A program made the translations under genes and the position numbers. From Armatimonadota bacterium (GTDB taxonomy: Bacteria > Armatimonadota > Fimbriimonadia > Fimbriimonadales > GBS-DC), in assembly GCA_013359125.1 (NCBI GenBank), contig JABWCR010000011.1, positions 21,698-85,697 of the forward strand: a DNA stretch of 64,000 nucleotides, read 5' to 3'. The notes beneath the pieces are model-generated. The model saw only the letters and a program-made list of their open reading frames with translations. It ran no database searches and had not been told where the DNA came from. Positions 52,863 to 62,605 of this stretch are shown here, one piece after another; within the stretch, counting starts at the first letter, position 1; each line of letters opens with the position of its first letter.

Positions 52863-55800
52863 ATCGGTTGTAGTTTCGCTGGCAAAAGTCATACAATTCT
52901 GCCTGGCGTTCCTGCCTGCCACCATCTTATTGGTCTTCGGCTTCCGATTCGTCAACCGCGTCTTTGTCGAAGCCTTTCGATTGTCTCCGTCCGGGGCATC
53001 GGCTTTGTTAAGCGAATACTGGAAAGCAGACGTTCAGATCGATCGCGCCGACTTTATCGTTGGCGGAGTTCGAGTCGAAGGCGCCCGCATAATCCGCGGA
53101 GGCTACCCATTGCTGACCGCTGCATGGATCGAAGCTCGCTGGCCTATGCGGCGGGGCAATCCGATTTCGATAGTGGCCGGAGGCCTAGATGCGGTTGTGT
53201 ATCGCGATGCCAAAGGAAAGTTTAACTTTGACGATCTTTTGCCTCGCGCCAAAGAGCCGCGCCGAAGCCCGATCGACCTTGATCTGAAAGCGCTGGGCGC
53301 CCGCGTCCGGTACGTGGACGACTTTGTGCGAAAGGCCAAGCCCACTGTGTCTACGCAGACGCAAGGCGTCGATCTGACGCTTAGAACGCGGGGCAGTTCT
53401 CTGTTCGTCCTATTAAATGGAGAGGGCGACGACTTGGGCGATCTGGCAGTGCGGACTCTGGCGCACAGGGGCCGAGCGCATGTAGACGTTCAAGCGGATC
53501 AGGCCCAATGGCGATTTCTACGCTGGTACTTTCCAGATTTTCCGGTCAAGATCGAAAACGGCTCTGGGAAGGTGGACGTTCGCATTGCTTCGGGCGGCGG
53601 TTTGCCGGTCGCTTACTCGGGCACGGCAGAAATCAGCGCGGATTCTGCGCTGTATCAAGAGCGTAAAGAGCGCTGGCGAAACATCAACGGCCGAATTCAG
53701 TTTAGCAACTTGGGCCTGCGTTTCGAGGCACAAGGGGTTACCGCGGGAGGCCAAGCTTCAGCCTCGGGCGCTATGAGGCGGATCGAGGAGGCCGGAGAGC
53801 CAAAGTGGAGATTTGTCAGCCGAATTGCCGCGCAAGGAACGAGAGTAGAACAAGCTAGCAGGGCCATATACAACGGAGACCCCAAAGTCCGAGGGCGATT
53901 TGCGTTTAACGGCGCTGCCTGGGGCGACTTTGAGCAGCCCGCAATTGTGGGAAACGCTCAAGTCGAAAGGGTCGTTCACGAAGATTATTCAGGCTCGAAC
54001 ATTGCCGGGCGAGTCTTTGCGACCAAAGGCACGGCCTATCTCCTCAATGCTCGGGCGGACGCCTTGGGTGGTCAAATCAGCGGCTCGGCGCTCGTTGCGC
54101 TTACAAAGGAGCCGTCGTTCACCGCCGTGGCCACGATAGAAAGAGCACAGCTGAACACGATCAAACAGGCCGGAGAGGCCAAAGGCGCGTTTTCGGCACA
54201 TATTGCGGCTTCAGGCACCATCGATAGGCCGCTGGCCAGCCTCTACATTGCGGCCGATCGAGTCGATTGGCGAGAAGCAAACCTCTCATCGATAGACGCC
54301 CGTGCGACGTACGCCAATGGCGAGATCAAAGTCGATGCGGCCAAAGCAAGGCTTGCCGATGCTCTCATAGTCGGGCAAGGCGCATCGAAAGAGGGGACGC
54401 TAGACGGCTGGCTTACGGCAACCGCCTCCAACATTCAAAGCGTCATTCGGAGTTTCGATCCCGATGCCGAAGCTTTACAAGCCGCTGCATACGCCTCGGT
54501 TCAGCTGGCCGGCACAACGGAGAAGCCGAACTTCTCCGGAACAGTGCAACTGCTCGACATGGCGAGCGAACAGTGGACCGCAGAAGCCCTGACCGCACGG
54601 CTGAACGGCAGCCTCGATCGATTTGCCGCAAACGCCACGCTTTATCGAAAGACAGTCGCCGGCTCGCTCGAAGCCTTCATAGAGGACATCCAAGGCGAAT
54701 CTCCCACCATCGATGGCATTGGAAGCCTAAGAGGAATCGAGTTGGCCGACCTCTTAGAGGCGACGCGCCAAGACTATCCGGCCAGCGGCTTGGCATCGCT
54801 CGACTTCACAGCGTTCGGGTCGCTTAAAAATCCTGAGCTGACCGCATTTCTCGAGCTTCCGAGCCTACAGGTCGGTTCGGCCACCCTGAATCAGACCGTA
54901 ACAGCCCTCGCCGAAGGCTCTCTATCGGGCGCGCGCATTACCGCTAATACGGAAGGCGACAAACTTTCCGCCAGCGCCGAAGGCGAGTGGAGTCCCGAAG
55001 CCTTCTCGATCACAGCCCAGGCCGTCGGCGAGGACTTCAACCTATTGGGCGCGATCATCCCGGAAGAGAGAACGATTACGGGCCCGTGGCGGCTGCAAAT
55101 AGCGGCCTGGCACGACGAGGATCAGATCGTCGGAGAAGGCAGTATCGAAGCCGGTCCGCTCAAGTCCGGTGGAATCACGATCGAACGTCTCTCGGCCCAA
55201 GCCGATGCAAGAGACGGCCTTTTCTCTGTCATCGGCAGCCTGAAGGCGAAAGGCGAAGAAGCGGTCGAAATCTCGCTGTTGGCCAGTTCTAAGAGCCTCG
55301 CCGCTCGAGCCCAGTCCGAACGCGTCAGCCTCGAGACGGTCGCGCTCATTGCGAGCGAACTGGGCACGGGATGGTCGCCCAGAGTGCATCGAGCGTTAGA
55401 AAGCGCGTCCGGCATCGCCCGATTCGAAGCCGAATACGGCCGCAATAGAACCGGCGAACAGGGCAGCCTTGTGTTCGGAGCGGAAGACCTGAAGTACATC
55501 GACGAGCCGCTCGGCACGGCAGAGGCCGCTATCGCCTGGTCGCCGGAGAAATGGACGGTCGACCGGTTCGAGTGGAAACACGAAGACGCAAGGGTGAACC
55601 TTGCCGGCTCGATGCTGCACGATGGTCCGATCGAGGCTACGTTTCAGGCGGTTAACCTTCAAATCCCTTACTCTCGTCTGATCGATCCGACTTTGCCCGA
55701 GGTGTACGGCGCGATCGACGCGGAGGCAACCATAAAAGGCACCCTCGAAAGCCCCGAGATCATCGGCGCCCTGACCGCCAGAGACATCGCTGTCAGCGAG

Positions 55801-57384
55801 GAGTACACGCTGGTGGACAAAGCCATCGCCAGCCTGATCGAGATCAAAGAAGGATCGATCGAGACGAACGACGTGCTGATCCTCAAAGAAAAGTCCCGCG
55901 CTTACCTCTCCGTCGCGCTGCCTTTCAGTTGGGATCCGATCGAAGTGCCGCGCGACAAGCCGATCAACATTCGTGCAAGAGCGCCGAAGCAAGAGTTGAC
56001 CGGGCTTGAAAACTTTGCGGTCGAAGCGCCATCGCCGACAGTAGAGCGCCCGCGCGCGATCAGCGTCCAGGGCGGCGAGTTCGAAGGCGATCTGACCGTA
56101 ACCGGCACGCTAGACGAGCCCAAACCAGCAGGTCGACTGTCCGTAACCGCCGAGAAAACCATGCTCAGCGGATACAACACTTTTCTTCAAGACCTCAAGA
56201 TCTCCGCTCGATTTGAGGACGATCGCTTGGTGTTGGATGAAGGCTCGGCCAATTCCAGCGAGGGCGGTCGTCTCCGAGTCGCATCCTTGACGGCAGACGT
56301 AAGTCAGCTGAAGGAAGGGACTATCAATGCCGAGATCAGCATCGAGAACTTTCGCATCAACGAGCGGAAAGTTGAAGACCTGGCCGACCGGGCGAGCGCA
56401 AACCTGGACGGCGCATTGACCGTGCAAGGCACTATTGGATCGCCCTTGGTTTCAGGCCGAATCAATGTCTCCGATGGCGGCATAGCGCTCCCGTCCGAGT
56501 GGCAGGCCGCGCGCGAAAGGAGGCCCTATCGATACGATCCTCGGTTCGCCATCAACGTCGGAATTGGACCCAACATGCGGCTGCAAACGGCCAACATCGA
56601 CGCCCGACCCGAAGGCGAGATTCGAATTCGCGGCTCCTTGAACGAACCCCAGCTGCAAGGCCGATTGACGATGGACAACGGCGTTCTTTCCTTCCCAACG
56701 GCGCGTCTGAGAATAGAAGAGAACAGCGCGATCGACATCATCTATCCGGCATTGGACGAATACGGCCGCACCTCGGCGCGATTGACCTTGGACGTGCGAG
56801 CAAGAGGCGTCGTAACCTTGCCCGACGCGGTTACAGGCGATCTGCGGCGATATCGCGTCAGCCTGCACATTACGGGGCCGCTGGACGATTCATCCAGGTT
56901 CCGGGTCGATGGCGAATCGGATCCGCCCGGCCTTAGCTCAGAGCGGATCCTGATCGCGCTCGGAAGAGGCCCGGCATTGGAGCAATTGGCCGGTGGCGCC
57001 TCGGCGCAGGATGTCCTCCGATCGCAATTAAAGGACATCTTCTTCTCGCAAGTTGTGCGGAGCGGGCTCGATTTCGTAGAGGGTCAGATTGCCGAAGCAT
57101 TGGGGCTGGAGCAATTCTCGCTCGATTACAACGAGTTCACCCCCGCTTCGGTCTACTTGTCGCAATACTTGGGCGGCAACTGGGGCATCTCGTATCGGCG
57201 CAACTTCCAAGAAACCGAGGGCACGACCTATCAAGTAAAAATCTACTACTACATAGCGTCCCGGCAACGATTGCTGAACCGCGTCAAGATCGGCGTCGGC
57301 TTTGACGACGAGCCCAAGCAGTTCATCTTTTTGGAAGGTTCGGCGCGCTTCGACTTTCCTTGGAACCGTCTCGGGGTAAAATAG
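52843..57384 (+). CDS. TamB-like translocation/assembly module protein
   Basis: 1513 residues from TTG 52843 (LKRSERRSVVV, then a TM segment FCLAFLPATILLVFGFRFV), which overlaps lipA by 20 bp; ATG 52786 would overlap far more. A long series of beta-strand repeats with G-x-(I/V/L)-x-(V/G) spacing is followed by the C-terminal TamB (DUF490) domain: RILIALGRGPALEQLAGG, EQFSLDYNEFTP and YLSQYLGGNWGISYRR, ending in a barrel-like strand. TamB anchors in the inner membrane and spans the periplasm, helping phospholipid transport and outer-membrane assembly. Its BamA-family partner is not in the window. Confidence 0.85.
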   Translation: MKRSERRSVVVSLAKVIQFCLAFLPATILLVFGFRFVNRVFVEAFRLSPSGASALLSEYWKADVQIDRADFIVGGVRVEGARIIRGGYPLLTAAWIEARWPMRRGNPISIVAGGLDAVVYRDAKGKFNFDDLLPRAKEPRRSPIDLDLKALGARVRYVDDFVRKAKPTVSTQTQGVDLTLRTRGSSLFVLLNGEGDDLGDLAVRTLAHRGRAHVDVQADQAQWRFLRWYFPDFPVKIENGSGKVDVRIASGGGLPVAYSGTAEISADSALYQERKERWRNINGRIQFSNLGLRFEAQGVTAGGQASASGAMRRIEEAGEPKWRFVSRIAAQGTRVEQASRAIYNGDPKVRGRFAFNGAAWGDFEQPAIVGNAQVERVVHEDYSGSNIAGRVFATKGTAYLLNARADALGGQISGSALVALTKEPSFTAVATIERAQLNTIKQAGEAKGAFSAHIAASGTIDRPLASLYIAADRVDWREANLSSIDARATYANGEIKVDAAKARLADALIVGQGASKEGTLDGWLTATASNIQSVIRSFDPDAEALQAAAYASVQLAGTTEKPNFSGTVQLLDMASEQWTAEALTARLNGSLDRFAANATLYRKTVAGSLEAFIEDIQGESPTIDGIGSLRGIELADLLEATRQDYPASGLASLDFTAFGSLKNPELTAFLELPSLQVGSATLNQTVTALAEGSLSGARITANTEGDKLSASAEGEWSPEAFSITAQAVGEDFNLLGAIIPEERTITGPWRLQIAAWHDEDQIVGEGSIEAGPLKSGGITIERLSAQADARDGLFSVIGSLKAKGEEAVEISLLASSKSLAARAQSERVSLETVALIASELGTGWSPRVHRALESASGIARFEAEYGRNRTGEQGSLVFGAEDLKYIDEPLGTAEAAIAWSPEKWTVDRFEWKHEDARVNLAGSMLHDGPIEATFQAVNLQIPYSRLIDPTLPEVYGAIDAEATIKGTLESPEIIGALTARDIAVSEEYTLVDKAIASLIEIKEGSIETNDVLILKEKSRAYLSVALPFSWDPIEVPRDKPINIRARAPKQELTGLENFAVEAPSPTVERPRAISVQGGEFEGDLTVTGTLDEPKPAGRLSVTAEKTMLSGYNTFLQDLKISARFEDDRLVLDEGSANSSEGGRLRVASLTADVSQLKEGTINAEISIENFRINERKVEDLADRASANLDGALTVQGTIGSPLVSGRINVSDGGIALPSEWQAARERRPYRYDPRFAINVGIGPNMRLQTANIDARPEGEIRIRGSLNEPQLQGRLTMDNGVLSFPTARLRIEENSAIDIIYPALDEYGRTSARLTLDVRARGVVTLPDAVTGDLRRYRVSLHITGPLDDSSRFRVDGESDPPGLSSERILIALGRGPALEQLAGGASAQDVLRSQLKDIFFSQVVRSGLDFVEGQIAEALGLEQFSLDYNEFTPASVYLSQYLGGNWGISYRRNFQETEGTTYQVKIYYYIASRQRLLNRVKIGVGFDDEPKQFIFLEGSARFDFPWNRLGVK

Positions 57385-57396
57385 GGCGCAATACTT

Positions 57397-58872
57397 ATGG
57401 CCAACACGGAACTGCCCGAAGCGCTCAGCTTCGACGATGTATTGCTCCAACCCCAACGCTCTGCAATCCTGCCCGACGAGGTGGATGTAACCGGTTTGGT
57501 CGCGCGCGGCATCGAGCTTCGCACGCCCATCGTCAGCTCGCCCATGGATACGGTAACCGGTTCGCGCATGGCCATCGCCATGGCGCGAGAGGGCGGGATG
57601 GGCGTCATCCACCGCAATATGTCGATAGACGAGCAGGTGGCCGAGGTGGATCGCGTCAAACGCAGCGAGCACGGCATTATCTGGCATCCCATCTCGCTCT
57701 CGGCCGATCATGTCATTCGCGACGCATTGGGGCTGATGGAACGGTATCACATTTCGGGAGTGCCCATTACGAACGAGAGTGGCCGCTTGATCGGAATCTT
57801 GACCAATCGAGACATCCGATTTGAGACCGACTTCGACCGGCCCATCTCCCAAGCGATGACCTCCGAGAACCTGGTTACCGCGCCCGTCGGCACCACTCTG
57901 GAACAAGCGCAGGTGATCCTGCAAAAGCACCGTATCGAGAAACTCCCCATCGTGGACGACGAAGGCAAGCTTCAAGGCCTCATCACGATCAAGGATCTGC
58001 TGAAACTAAGACAGCATCCCAACGCCAGCAAAGATGCCAAAGGCCGTTTGCGCGTGGCGGCGGCGGTCGGCCCGCTACGACAGCCGGTAGAGCGCGCCAA
58101 AGCGCTGTGGGAAACGGGCTGCGACGCGATCGTCGTCGATGCGGCGCACGGACATTCCGAAGGCGTGCTTCAAGCTGTGAAGGCGATCAAGCGCAGCGTG
58201 CCGGACGCGACCGTGATCGCGGGCAACGCCGCCTCGCCCCAAGCGGTGCGAGAGTTGGCAGAATGCGGCGCGGATGGAGTTCGAATAGGGCTCGGCGCCG
58301 GAAGCATCTGTACGACCAGGGTCGTCTCCGGCGTCGGCGCGCCTCAGTTCACGACCGTAGTCAAGTGCGCCGAGGAGGCTCGAAGACTCGGCATTCCGGC
58401 CATCGCCGACGGCGGAATCCGATACTCGGGCGACATTGTCAAGGCGCTCGCGGCGGGCGCCGATTGCGTCATGCTGGGCAACCTGTTGGCGGGCTGCGAC
58501 GAATCGCCCGGCGAGCTAGAAATGTACCGGAACAGGGCTTACAAAGTCTATCGCGGCATGGGCAGCATCGGCGCCATGAGAGCAGGTTCGTCCGACCGAT
58601 ACTATCAAAAGGACCCGCGCCGAATAGTGCCCGAGGGCGTTGAAGGCCGTGTGGCCTACAAAGGCGCCCTGGCCGAGACGATCCATCAATTGGTCGGCGG
58701 ACTGCGATCCGGCATGGGCTATCTGGGCGCCAAAGACCTGAAAGAACTGAGAGAGAAGGCCGAGTTCGTCCGCATCACCAACGCCGGACTGCGGGAGAGC
58801 CACCCCCACAGCGTCTCAATTACCCGCGAGCCGCCCAACTACAGTGCGGAATGGACGGGCGATAACGAATGA
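57397..58872 (+). CDS. guaB: IMP dehydrogenase
   Basis: 491 residues. The TIM-barrel contains [18 protein letters not shown], the catalytic cysteine C305 in [13 protein letters not shown] and the mobile-flap region; two CBS domains (about 95-205) are inserted, with [23 protein letters not shown]. It converts IMP to XMP, the first step to GMP. TAAAAT at 57377-57382 is 14 nt before the ATG. It overlaps pyrE by 4 bp, joining purine and pyrimidine genes in one transcript. Confidence 0.96.
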   Translation: MANTELPEALSFDDVLLQPQRSAILPDEVDVTGLVARGIELRTPIVSSPMDTVTGSRMAIAMAREGGMGVIHRNMSIDEQVAEVDRVKRSEHGIIWHPISLSADHVIRDALGLMERYHISGVPITNESGRLIGILTNRDIRFETDFDRPISQAMTSENLVTAPVGTTLEQAQVILQKHRIEKLPIVDDEGKLQGLITIKDLLKLRQHPNASKDAKGRLRVAAAVGPLRQPVERAKALWETGCDAIVVDAAHGHSEGVLQAVKAIKRSVPDATVIAGNAASPQAVRELAECGADGVRIGLGAGSICTTRVVSGVGAPQFTTVVKCAEEARRLGIPAIADGGIRYSGDIVKALAAGADCVMLGNLLAGCDESPGELEMYRNRAYKVYRGMGSIGAMRAGSSDRYYQKDPRRIVPEGVEGRVAYKGALAETIHQLVGGLRSGMGYLGAKDLKELREKAEFVRITNAGLRESHPHSVSITREPPNYSAEWTGDNE

Positions 58873-59444
58873 GCCTCGACGAGCGGTTAGAATCCCTGGG
58901 CGTCGTCAAGCGCGGACACTTCTTGCTCTCTTCTGGGCGGCACAGCGACATCTACTTTGAAAAGTTTCGCATATTAGAGCATCCCGAAGTCCTTGCCGAG
59001 ATGGTCGCGCTGATACTCAAGAGCCTAGATCGAGATTCGATCGACCTTGTGATCGGACCGACTACCGGGGGCGTGATCGTCGCTTACGAAGCCGCTCGGC
59101 AACTCGGCAAAAGCGCGCTCTATGCCGAGCGCGAAGCCGGAGCGCGGGCTCTGCGCCGCGATGCGGAGATGCATCCAGGTTCGCGAGTTTTGGTGGTCGA
59201 TGATTTGCTAACGACGGGGCTATCGGCGCAAGAGGTGATCGATCTGACGCGCCAACACGGCGGTCAAGCAGTCGGCCTGGGCGTGCTGATCGATCGGTCC
59301 AACGGCCAGCACGGGATCGATATTCCGATCCACAGCGCGTTGGATCTGCCCGCCGTCTCGTTCGAACCGCAGGATTGTCCCCTCTGTCGAAATGGCGTCC
59401 CGATTACCGTTAGGGGCACGCGCTACGCCGAGGTCGCGCCATGA
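58869..59444 (+). CDS. pyrE: Orotate phosphoribosyltransferase
   Basis: 191 residues. The PRPP motif is LVVDDLLTTGLSAQEV; KRGHFLLSSGRHSDIYFEKF and the C-terminal CPLCRNGVPITV match the variant PyrE of Thermus/Firmicutes type. It makes OMP from orotate and PRPP. Coupled by ATGA on both sides (guaB and the epimerase). Confidence 0.95.
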   Translation: MSLDERLESLGVVKRGHFLLSSGRHSDIYFEKFRILEHPEVLAEMVALILKSLDRDSIDLVIGPTTGGVIVAYEAARQLGKSALYAEREAGARALRRDAEMHPGSRVLVVDDLLTTGLSAQEVIDLTRQHGGQAVGLGVLIDRSNGQHGIDIPIHSALDLPAVSFEPQDCPLCRNGVPITVRGTRYAEVAP

Positions 59445-60262
59445 AGGTCGGCGTCAACCGCTGGACGTTGCCGGGCGAATGGGATTTGGAAAAGTGCTTT
59501 CGAACCTGCCACCAAGTCGGCTTCGATTCGATCGAGATCAACTTTGACGAGAGCGGCTACCTGAACCCAAAGATGAGCGATGCGGAAGCAGCCGACATTC
59601 GCAAACTGGCCGATAAAGTAGGCATCGAGATCAGCAGCGTCTCCAGTGCGGTCTATTGGGGGTCGCCCTTCACGCACAACGATCCCGGCGTGCGGCAAAA
59701 GGCGATCGATCTGGCCGAACATCAAATTCGACTAACCCGAGCTATGGGGCTGGACGCTGTGCTGATCGTGCCCGGATTGGTCAACCCGGAAACCCAGTAC
59801 GACACGGTCTATCAGCGCGCAAGCGAGGCGATGAAGAAGATCGCGCCGGTCGCAGAGCGGCACGCCGTAACGATCGGCGTCGAGAACGTGTGGAACCGCT
59901 TTCTGCTAAGCCCCCTGGAGATGGCGCGATTCATCGACGAAATCGGCAGCCCAAAGGTGATGGCCTACTTCGACGTGGGCAACGTGCTGGCGTTCGGCTA
60001 TCCCCAACATTGGATTCGGATTCTCGGCTCTCGAATCGTCCGGGTGCACGTCAAAGACTTCCGCACGAACGTGGGCACGGGCGCAGGCTTTGTGAACCTG
60101 ATTCAGGGCGACGTGGCCTGGGGCGCGGTCTCCCAGGCGCTGCGCGAAATCGGCTATAACGGTTACATAACCGCCGAGGTGGAAGGCTACCGAGGCCACC
60201 ACGAATTGGGGCTGAGGCATATTGCCGATTGCCTAAAAGCGCTCTTCCCCTCTCGACCATAA
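59441..60262 (+). CDS. Sugar phosphate isomerase/epimerase (xylose isomerase-like TIM barrel)
   Basis: 273 residues with the AP endonuclease 2-type fold: KVGVNRWTLPG, the metal-binding IGVENVWNRFLLSP, YFDVGNVLAFGYPQHWI, VRVHVKDFRTN and TAEVEGY supply the usual Glu/Asp/His metal ligands. Members isomerise keto-sugars such as hexulose or tagatose derivatives; substrate unknown. It is the last coding gene before tRNA-Gln. Confidence 0.85.
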   Translation: MKVGVNRWTLPGEWDLEKCFRTCHQVGFDSIEINFDESGYLNPKMSDAEAADIRKLADKVGIEISSVSSAVYWGSPFTHNDPGVRQKAIDLAEHQIRLTRAMGLDAVLIVPGLVNPETQYDTVYQRASEAMKKIAPVAERHAVTIGVENVWNRFLLSPLEMARFIDEIGSPKVMAYFDVGNVLAFGYPQHWIRILGSRIVRVHVKDFRTNVGTGAGFVNLIQGDVAWGAVSQALREIGYNGYITAEVEGYRGHHELGLRHIADCLKALFPSRP

Positions 60263-60301
60263 GAGCCGTGCTGCAGAATTAGGCAAGAATCGCCCCAAAG
60301 G

Positions 60302-60307
60302 TATAAT
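60302..60307 (+). promoter_or_regulatory. -10 promoter box of tRNA-Gln
   Basis: TATAAT in GGTATAAT, 8 nt before the tRNA 5' end; TTAGGC at 60279-60284 is a weak -35 at 17 nt. Confidence 0.6.
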
Positions 60308-60315
60308 CCTCTCGG

Positions 60316-60389
60316 TGCCTGGTCGTCCAACGGCAGGACGCTGGACTTTGGATCCAGAAATGGTGGTTCGAATCCACCCCGGGCAGCCA
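60316..60389 (+). tRNA. tRNA-Gln (TTG)
   Basis: 74 nt with encoded CCA. Acceptor TGCCTGG/CCGGGCA with U1-A72 as in tRNA-Gln, discriminator G; anticodon stem CTGGA/TCCAG around CTTTGGA, giving anticodon TTG. The T-arm GGTGGTTCGAATCCACC is standard. An in-frame ATG starts on the very next base (60390). Confidence 0.97.
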
Positions 60390-60401
60390 ATGACCGCCAT
60401 C

Positions 60402-61076
60402 ATGAAACTCTTTGTCGATACAGGCAGCGTCGAAGAAGTGCGCCAAGCCGCCCAATGGGGCGTGCTGGACGGCGTTACCACTAACCCCAGCCTCATTGCC
60501 AAATCGGGCAAGGGGTTCCGAGAAACCGTTCTATCAATGTGCGCAATCTTGCCCGAAGGCGCCATCAGCGCAGAGGTCGTCGCTGTCGATACCGACGGCA
60601 TGTTGAAGGAAGGCCGCGAAATCCGATCCTGGGCGCCCAACATCGTGGTCAAAATCCCCATGACTTCGGCCGGCATCGCCGCAACACGCATTCTTTCGGA
60701 CGAGGGAACGCGCATCAACATGACCCTGGTCTTCTCGCTCAGCCAGGCGCTGTTAGCGGCCAAGGCCGGCGCATCCTTCATTTCCGTCTTTGTCGGTCGA
60801 GTAGACGACGCATCGGGCGACGGCATGAAAACAGTGGCCGATGTGGTCAACATGATTGAGGATTACGACTTCGACAGCGAGGCGCTGGTCGCCAGCATTC
60901 GACATCCCATGCATGTGGTCGAGGCGCTGCGCGTTCGGGCGCACATCTCCACCATGCCCTACTCGGTGCTCAAGCAACTGTTCCAGCATCCTTTGACCGA
61001 CATCGGCGCGGAGCGATTTCTGGCCGATTGGAACGCCGCCGGGCTAAAGATCTTTGAGGAAGCGGGCGCTCGCTGA
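60402..61076 (+). CDS. fsa: Transaldolase/fructose-6-phosphate aldolase family
   Basis: 224 residues from ATG 60402 (MKLFVDTGSVEEV), the usual family start; the alternative ATG 60390 directly abuts the tRNA-Gln CCA and adds MTAI. Short transaldolase class: Schiff-base lysine K84 in NIVVKIPMTSAG, plus LDGVTTNPSLIAKSG and SVFVGRVDDASGDG. It transfers dihydroxyacetone units in the pentose phosphate pathway or cleaves fructose-6-phosphate; motifs cannot separate the two. No Shine-Dalgarno sequence is possible if the mRNA is released from the tRNA. Confidence 0.88.
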   Translation: MKLFVDTGSVEEVRQAAQWGVLDGVTTNPSLIAKSGKGFRETVLSMCAILPEGAISAEVVAVDTDGMLKEGREIRSWAPNIVVKIPMTSAGIAATRILSDEGTRINMTLVFSLSQALLAAKAGASFISVFVGRVDDASGDGMKTVADVVNMIEDYDFDSEALVASIRHPMHVVEALRVRAHISTMPYSVLKQLFQHPLTDIGAERFLADWNAAGLKIFEEAGAR

Positions 61077-61079
61077 CCG

Positions 61080-61784
61080 ATGCTCAAAATCCAAGACCTC
61101 CATGTCCATTACGGCGCCATCCACGCGCTCAAAGGCATCAGTCTGGAGGTTGGGCAGGGCGAGATCGTAACCATCATCGGCGCCAACGGCGCGGGCAAAA
61201 GCACCTTGCTACGAGCGATTTCCGGACTGATCAAGCGATCGTCCGGCTCTATTAATTACAGCGGTCAAGAGATTTCCAAAACGCCCTCTCATCAGATCGT
61301 GCGGCGGGGCCTGATCCATGTGCCGGAGGGTCGGCGCATCTTTACCCAAATGACGGTCTACGAGAACCTGCTCTTGGGCGCCTTCGCCCGAAAAGACGGC
61401 GATCTAAAGGCCGACATCGACCGCATCTGCAGCACGTTTCCCCGCCTTCGCGAGCGGTTTGGCCAACGCGCAGGCACGCTATCGGGCGGAGAGCAACAGA
61501 TGCTTGCTATTGGCCGCGGGCTGATGTCTCGACCCAAGCTCCTCATGTTAGACGAGCCTTCGCTCGGCCTCGCGCCGTTCCTAGTCAAGGAGATTTTCAA
61601 CATCATCGAATCGATCAACAGCCAAGGCATCCCGGTGCTATTGGTCGAGCAGAACGCGCATCGCGCCTTAGAGATCGCCCATCGCGGCTATGTGATCGAA
61701 ACTGGCAAGATCGTGCTGGCCGACGACGCCAAAGCGCTGCTCAAAAACCCTGCCGTGCAAGAGGCCTATCTCGGAGGCGCTTAG
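61080..61784 (+). CDS. livF: Branched-chain-amino-acid-type ABC transporter ATPase (LivF-like)
   Basis: 234 residues. Walker A GANGAGKST, Q-loop, signature LSGGEQQMLAIGRGLM and Walker B LLMLDEPSLGLAPF are complete, with the LivF-typical GRRIFTQMTVYENLLLGAF and VEQNAHRALEIAHRGYVIETG. LivF pairs with LivG, LivH, LivM and a binding protein; none is adjacent, so it is an orphan here or works with another exporter. It starts 3 bp after the transaldolase stop. Confidence 0.88.
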   Translation: MLKIQDLHVHYGAIHALKGISLEVGQGEIVTIIGANGAGKSTLLRAISGLIKRSSGSINYSGQEISKTPSHQIVRRGLIHVPEGRRIFTQMTVYENLLLGAFARKDGDLKADIDRICSTFPRLRERFGQRAGTLSGGEQQMLAIGRGLMSRPKLLMLDEPSLGLAPFLVKEIFNIIESINSQGIPVLLVEQNAHRALEIAHRGYVIETGKIVLADDAKALLKNPAVQEAYLGGA

Positions 61785-62605
61785 TGCGCCGTCAAACCGT
61801 CTTAGCGATCGCTGTTCTTCTGGTAGCCGGACGCAACCTCATCAAGAGCCTTGAACGCAGCGCCGCCAACGACATCGCCCAGCGCATTCACTCTCGCAAC
61901 GTTACCGTTCGCCTTCAGGCCGACAGCCCCTTCGATTACCTCTCGGCAAAGGTGGATCGGATTACCGTGCGCGCCTCCGATTTTGCGGTCGAAGAACTGC
62001 CGTTCACAATCGACGAAACCGCGCCCAAGACGGGGAGGATCGACCGATTTGTCATTGAGCTTCGAGACGCGCAATTGGCCGGGCTAAGGGCAGAAAGGGT
62101 CTTCTTGGAAGCGCCGAACGTCTATTTTGATCTTGGAGTAGCGATCAAGAGGCGCGTCTTTCAGCTTTCGGCCAGCGGCACGGGGCGAGCCGAGATCGTC
62201 GTAACCGAGCAATCTCTGGCCGACTTCATCATGCGCAAGTATAAGGGCACTGTGCGCGACATCACCGTGCGCATAACGCCCGACAAGACTGTGGTAGAGG
62301 GCAAAGCGCTGGTCATTGTGGGCGAGGCGAGCTTTCGGGCCGAGGGCGTCCTGCGCCCCCGCGAAGGCATTTACTTGGATTTGGCCGAGCTTCGATTGTG
62401 GCTGGATGGGCGCGAGACCGACCCACAGACCGGCCGCACGATCGCCGCCTTTCTCAATCCGGTCATCGACGCGGTCAAAGACCTTAAAGTGTCCGATGCC
62501 TTGAGGATCGACGAACTCGAACTGCTGGACGGCAAGATGATCGGCCGTGGACCGGCCCGCGCGCCCCTACCGATGGACGTGTTCCTCAAGCGATCGCGAC
62601 CGTGA
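61784..62605 (+). CDS. DUF2993 (LmeA-like) lipid-binding protein
   Basis: 273 residues from GTG 61784 (1-bp overlap with livF). A short N-terminal hydrophobic segment (5-16) precedes a beta-rich body with FDYLSAKVDRITVRASDF and EIVVTEQSLADFIMRKYKG, a DUF2993 pattern seen in mycobacterial LmeA and cyanobacterial homologues, which bind phospholipid in the periplasm. The direct role is unknown. It is coupled by GTGA to the YcaQ-like gene. Confidence 0.75.
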   Translation: MRRQTVLAIAVLLVAGRNLIKSLERSAANDIAQRIHSRNVTVRLQADSPFDYLSAKVDRITVRASDFAVEELPFTIDETAPKTGRIDRFVIELRDAQLAGLRAERVFLEAPNVYFDLGVAIKRRVFQLSASGTGRAEIVVTEQSLADFIMRKYKGTVRDITVRITPDKTVVEGKALVIVGEASFRAEGVLRPREGIYLDLAELRLWLDGRETDPQTGRTIAAFLNPVIDAVKDLKVSDALRIDELELLDGKMIGRGPARAPLPMDVFLKRSRP

